Below are positions 5,799 to 7,358 of a stretch of DNA of 7,358 nt, piece after piece. Source of the stretch: Bacteroidota bacterium (lineage in GTDB: Bacteria; Bacteroidota; Bacteroidia; UBA7662); NCBI GenBank assembly GCA_016868485.1, contig VGGT01000092.1, forward strand, positions 1 through 7,358, given 5' to 3'. Numbering within the stretch: position 1 is the first letter of the stretch; the number at the start of each line of letters is the position of its first letter. A program made the position numbers and the translations under genes. Under the pieces are notes generated by a model. That model saw only the letters and a list, made by a program, of their open reading frames with translations, did no database searches and was not told the DNA's origin.

Positions 5799-6557
5799 AT
5801 GAACCCCTTAAGACTTCTATTCGCGTCGATCCTAACCGCTACCCTGCTCACCGCTGCACCCACTACCTCTGTAGCGGCACCCAACACTTCTGTAGCGGCA
5901 CCCACTACCTCTTTAGCGGCACCCCCCCGCTTTTCGAAGGAAATGAAGCAATTGCTCACCTGGATGACCGGCGATTTCGACAACCGCAATATCGCAAAGC
6001 GCGACACCACAGTAGCCGTTCGTGAGGCACACATTGTGCGGGTGTGGGAAAATTTATACTCCGATGCAGCCTGGCTCTACGAGGAAATCACCGACGGCAA
6101 CGGAAACCCCATCAGCCAACGATTCTTTCGACTCACCGACGGCATCAACGGCACCATAGAAGCCGTCCTATTCACGATGTATGATATATCCGCCGTGGCG
6201 GGTGAATACAAAAAGAAAGTACCCTTCGAGGGCTACGAACCAAGGCAAGACCTCGATGAATTGCCCGACTGCAATCTATTCTTTCAGCTCAAAGGCGAAT
6301 CGCGTTTCCAAGGGGGAAGCGTCGATAAAAATTGCGTCCACGGCGTGAAAGAAGACGATGAATATGTAATGTACTCCTATACGGTTTATGAGAATAAGGT
6401 GGTTATCGCGGAAAGAGGCTACAGCGACCGCAATGAACCCCGGTGGGGGCCAACCGATACGGAGAAAGGGCTAGAACTACGCCGGCGCGACCCTGAGGCG
6501 GCACCCAAACCCGCCGCAGCAGCTGCCAAATCGAGCAGCGGTGCCAAAAAGAAGTAG
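5799..6557 (+). CDS. Exported CpcT/CpeT-family protein (family name: chromophore lyase), function unknown
   Basis: The 252-residue protein starts with a short basic end and a hydrophobic stretch (LLFASILTATLLTAA) that looks like a signal peptide, so it is probably exported to the periplasm or beyond. Residues 20-40 are three heptads of the form APxTS(V/L)A. The body fits the CpcT/CpeT family, as I recall it: LLTWMTGDFDNRN (52-64), WLYEEI (92-97), QRFFRL (107-112), LPDCNLFF with C158, FQGGSVDKNC with C179, and ERGYSDRNEPRWGP (205-218). In cyanobacteria and phycobiliprotein-bearing algae some members attach bilins to phycobiliproteins; in this setting no phycobilisome gene is seen and the role is unknown, perhaps binding another small ligand. 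The tail is Ala/Lys-rich. The phosphatase gene begins inside its last codons, so the two are probably co-transcribed. The family call is from pattern recognition only. Confidence 0.75.
   Translation: MNPLRLLFASILTATLLTAAPTTSVAAPNTSVAAPTTSLAAPPRFSKEMKQLLTWMTGDFDNRNIAKRDTTVAVREAHIVRVWENLYSDAAWLYEEITDGNGNPISQRFFRLTDGINGTIEAVLFTMYDISAVAGEYKKKVPFEGYEPRQDLDELPDCNLFFQLKGESRFQGGSVDKNCVHGVKEDDEYVMYSYTVYENKVVIAERGYSDRNEPRWGPTDTEKGLELRRRDPEAAPKPAAAAAKSSSGAKKK
5856..5918 (+). repeat. Three 21-bp tandem repeats coding APxTS(V/L)A
   Basis: Units at 5856-5876, 5877-5897 and 5898-5918 start with GCACCCA and end with TAGCG. They encode APTTSVA, APNTSVA and APTTSLA directly behind or within the predicted signal peptide of the CpcT-like protein. 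The nucleotide similarity is high, which points to recent tandem duplication. Confidence 0.93.
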
Positions 6558-7311
6558 CAATAAGCTGTTTACATTCCTCAGTGCCTACGGCCTCCTACTG
6601 CTGGTCGGTGGGGCGTTGCTGATATCCACCACACAGACGGAACTTTTCCTGTGGATGAATGCCCAACATGCCCCATGGGCCGATGCCATCGCTCCATGGC
6701 TCACTTTATTGGGGGATGGACGCACCGCCGCGCTGCTCCCATTGGTATTGTATGCGATCAACCGCCCTTTAGCCTGGCGAGCTGCGGTGGCCCTCACCCT
6801 CACCCTGCTTTTGGTACAAGCAGGCAAGCAGCTTATATTTCCCGATGCCCTCCGGCCCACCGCCTACTTTGAAGCCCTGGGCACACCAATCGAACACCTT
6901 ATACCGGGCGTAGAACAACACCGACACCAAAGCTTCCCGTCCGGACACACAGCCGCTGCTTTCGCCATAGCCAGCCTGCTTTGTTTGATCGACCCGCCGA
7001 AACCACTGGTCCAATATTCGGCAGGGGCCCGCCAACTCCTTCTGCTGACCTTGGCCTTTGCGGTGGGCTACACACGCGTTTATCTGTCGCAGCATTTCTT
7101 TGAAGATGTCCTCGCTGGATCCTTTTTGGGGGTGTTCAGCGTAGCACTCACCATCGGTCTTTGGCCCCTATCGGCCCAAACAAATACTCCGCAGGCGAAA
7201 GACGGGGGCTCGAAGGCGAAAGACGAGGGCTCGAAGGCGAAAGACGAGGGGTCGGAGGCGAAAGACGAGGGCTCGCAGGCAAAAGATGGGGGCTCGAATC
7301 ATGCCGGATAA
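6541..7311 (+). CDS. PAP2-family membrane phosphatase with heptapeptide-repeat tail
   Basis: This 256-residue membrane protein belongs to the type 2 phosphatidic acid phosphatase family, which dephosphorylates lipid phosphates or undecaprenyl pyrophosphate. The three catalytic blocks are visible: K96 with R105-P106 (KQLIFPDALRP, so K-x8-RP rather than the textbook K-x6-RP), PSGHT with H136, and R179-x5-H185-x3-D189 (TRVYLSQHFFEDV). Hydrophobic helices lie near 10-29, 61-72, 81-94, 138-150, 165-176 and 190-208. From residue 219 the tail is five heptads of the form AKD(G/E)GSx. The start is GTG at 6541, inside the CpcT-like gene and overlapping it by 17 nt; the next in-frame ATG (6655) would lose the first helix, so GTG is preferred. 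The exact substrate cannot be told from sequence. A further gene may start at 7301, overlapping the end. Confidence 0.9.
   Translation: MPKRSSNKLFTFLSAYGLLLLVGGALLISTTQTELFLWMNAQHAPWADAIAPWLTLLGDGRTAALLPLVLYAINRPLAWRAAVALTLTLLLVQAGKQLIFPDALRPTAYFEALGTPIEHLIPGVEQHRHQSFPSGHTAAAFAIASLLCLIDPPKPLVQYSAGARQLLLLTLAFAVGYTRVYLSQHFFEDVLAGSFLGVFSVALTIGLWPLSAQTNTPQAKDGGSKAKDEGSKAKDEGSEAKDEGSQAKDGGSNHAG
7195..7299 (+). repeat. Five 21-bp tandem repeats coding AKD(G/E)GSx
   Basis: Units of GCGAAAGACGAGGGCTCG plus one codon run at 7195-7215, 7216-7236, 7237-7257, 7258-7278 and 7279-7299. They encode AKDGGSK, AKDEGSK, AKDEGSE, AKDEGSQ and AKDGGSN at the C-terminus of the PAP2 protein. The tail is hydrophilic and probably disordered. 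Near-identical units indicate recent expansion, so the copy number may vary between strains. Confidence 0.95.
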
Positions 7312-7358
7312 CCCCCGAAAATCCCGAAAAAATCCCCGAAAATCCCCTCCTCAAACGA
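7301..7358 (+). CDS. Possible start of a downstream gene with basic PRKS-rich N-terminus, cut by right edge
   Basis: An ATG at 7301 opens a frame that stays open to the end of the window and encodes MPDNPRKSRKNPRKSPPQT. It overlaps the end of the PAP2 gene by 11 nt, in line with the overlapping starts of the other + strand genes here. A basic, Pro-rich, disordered N-terminus is seen on many membrane and nucleic-acid-binding proteins, so no function can be inferred from 19 residues. The alternative is that the bases after 7311 are non-coding. Confidence 0.4.
   Translation, partial: MPDNPRKSRKNPRKSPPQT
7313..7346 (+). repeat. Short direct repeat CCCCGAAAATCCC, two copies 21 bp apart
   Basis: Copies lie at 7313-7325 and 7334-7346, with a partial third unit CCCGAAAAAAT between them. 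In the possible downstream gene they encode the repeated PRKS motif. If that gene is not real, this is a simple intergenic repeat. Confidence 0.8.

Overview
The window looks like a chromosomal piece of a member of the Bacteroidota with a moderately GC-rich genome. The grounds are the LspA fragment with its Bacteroidota-style insertion, the eukaryote-like class Ia ribonucleotide reductase, the lack of Shine-Dalgarno sequences before starts, and possible TTG / TAnnTTTG promoters. No transposase, integrase, CRISPR array, tRNA or rRNA was seen. It reads as ordinary core genome, with unusual intergenic and low-complexity sequence between and inside the genes.

Layout. (1) 1-1756, + strand: the C-terminal end of lipoprotein signal peptidase LspA, then a DEAD-box RNA helicase whose ATG overlaps the lspA stop (ATGA). 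The helicase ends in a tail of about 107 residues made of RPGGGG-type repeats. (2) 1757-1941: a convergent intergenic region filled mostly by two tandem copies of a 73-bp repeat with internal dyads. (3) 1942-5426, - strand: nrdB then nrdA, the beta and alpha subunits of a class Ia ribonucleotide reductase, 35 bp apart and surely one operon. Both resemble human RRM2 and RRM1 closely, and the NrdA active-site residues carry the same numbers as in the human protein. (4) 5427-5798: a 372-bp divergent intergenic region. On the nrdB side it has a chain of hairpins ending in a terminator-like stem plus T7, then a tiny 11-codon ORF whose stop overlaps the nrdB ATG. A 17-bp dyad lies inside possible promoters on both strands. 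(5) 5799-7311, + strand: an exported CpcT/CpeT-family protein and, overlapping it by 17 nt, a PAP2-type membrane phosphatase with a five-copy heptapeptide tail. (6) 7301-7358: the probable start of another overlapping + strand gene, cut by the window edge.

How they work together. NrdA and NrdB form one enzyme that makes deoxynucleotides. LspA and the PAP2 protein are both envelope membrane enzymes (lipoprotein maturation; lipid-phosphate or undecaprenyl-pyrophosphate dephosphorylation), but nothing here links them. The CpcT-like protein has no phycobilisome partner in sight, so the family name should not be read as its function.

The most interesting part is the nrdBA leader, which has the layout of a transcription attenuator or cis-regulatory RNA, followed by the 73-bp tandem repeat. 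No wholly new multi-gene system is visible.
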